The notes beneath the pieces were generated by a model. The model did not search any database. It was not told the origin of the DNA and saw only the letters and a list, made by a program, of their open reading frames with translations. From assembly GCA_023665725.1 (NCBI GenBank), contig JAMPDH010000005.1, positions 16,716 through 67,269 on the forward strand: a stretch of DNA of 50,554 bases, in the 5' to 3' direction. Below, piece after piece: positions 50,501 through 50,554 of the stretch; within the stretch, counting starts at the first letter, position 1; every line of letters begins with the position of its first letter. The position numbers and the translations under genes were made by a program. This DNA is from Clostridium sp. GTDB lineage: Bacteria; Bacillota_I; Bacilli_A; RF39; UBA660.

Positions 50501-50554
50501 CAGACTGTTGACAAAGTCAATGGTCTTTTCTTTTATTGAAATATATTGTATAAT

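Noticed and set aside
1-50554. Use of TGA as tryptophan (Mycoplasma/Spiroplasma code)
   Set aside because: Tryptophans in rpoC, cysS and topA are TGG, and complete genes such as the PfkB kinase and the CPBP 3' part end at TGA in the expected place.

Overview
The window is very AT-rich (roughly a quarter to 30% G+C by eye). All protein genes lie on the minus strand; only a tRNA pair lies on the plus strand. The core genes (secE-nusG, rplKA, rplJL, rpoBC, cysS, topA, xerC, ppdK), the lipobox lipoproteins, the Bce-type module and the near-consensus sigma-A promoters point to a low-GC Firmicute. TGA is used as a stop and tryptophans are TGG, so the code is standard. RpoB has Asn where most bacteria have His at the rifampicin-site position 526, as reported for Spiroplasma and mycoplasmas. 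An uncultured gut Bacilli/Mollicutes-related lineage (RF39- or Erysipelotrichales-like) fits best; this is inference.

Layout. 1-1245: start of a WG-repeat protein and a lipoprotein. 1314-12321: transcription/translation block rpoC, rpoB, a 73-aa ORF, rplL, rplJ, rplA, rplK, nusG, secE. rpoB, rplJ, rplK and secE each have their own promoter; an L10 leader precedes rplJ, and likely L1-binding sites precede rplK and rplA. 12408-15462: two coiled-coil proteins and cysS. 15537-20740: surface-protein zone with an about 820-bp exact direct duplication on both sides of tRNA-Met/tRNA-Leu, and a shared promoter/5'UTR module on three genes. 20836-22003: an Smr-domain protein and a PfkB sugar kinase. 22013-22571: gene-free stretch with a small structured transcript and a decayed gene.

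22572-40763 is an accessory block. It holds a YxeA-like protein, a lipoprotein with an in-frame stop, a lone receiver, a VanZ-RDD fusion, a Bce-type peptide-antibiotic resistance module (RR, HK, ABC ATPase, permease) with two TTACA-N4-TGTAA operators, and a run of small membrane/hypothetical genes with a recurring leader. Also in it are an AbrB-ABC2 operon, XRE regulators, a flavodoxin, and a replication/partition remnant (XRE, ParB-like, replisome-organiser-like) with no relaxase, integrase or ParA. Related gene relics lie at 22.3 kb and 40.8 kb near its two ends.

40899-50405 returns to core metabolism and chromosome maintenance: ppdK, xerC, a hypothetical gene, topA, and a three-gene split version of the 2-hydroxyacyl-CoA dehydratase/activase system. 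A recurring feature is that promoters overlap the terminator of the gene before them. No CRISPR array, rRNA or insertion sequence was seen.
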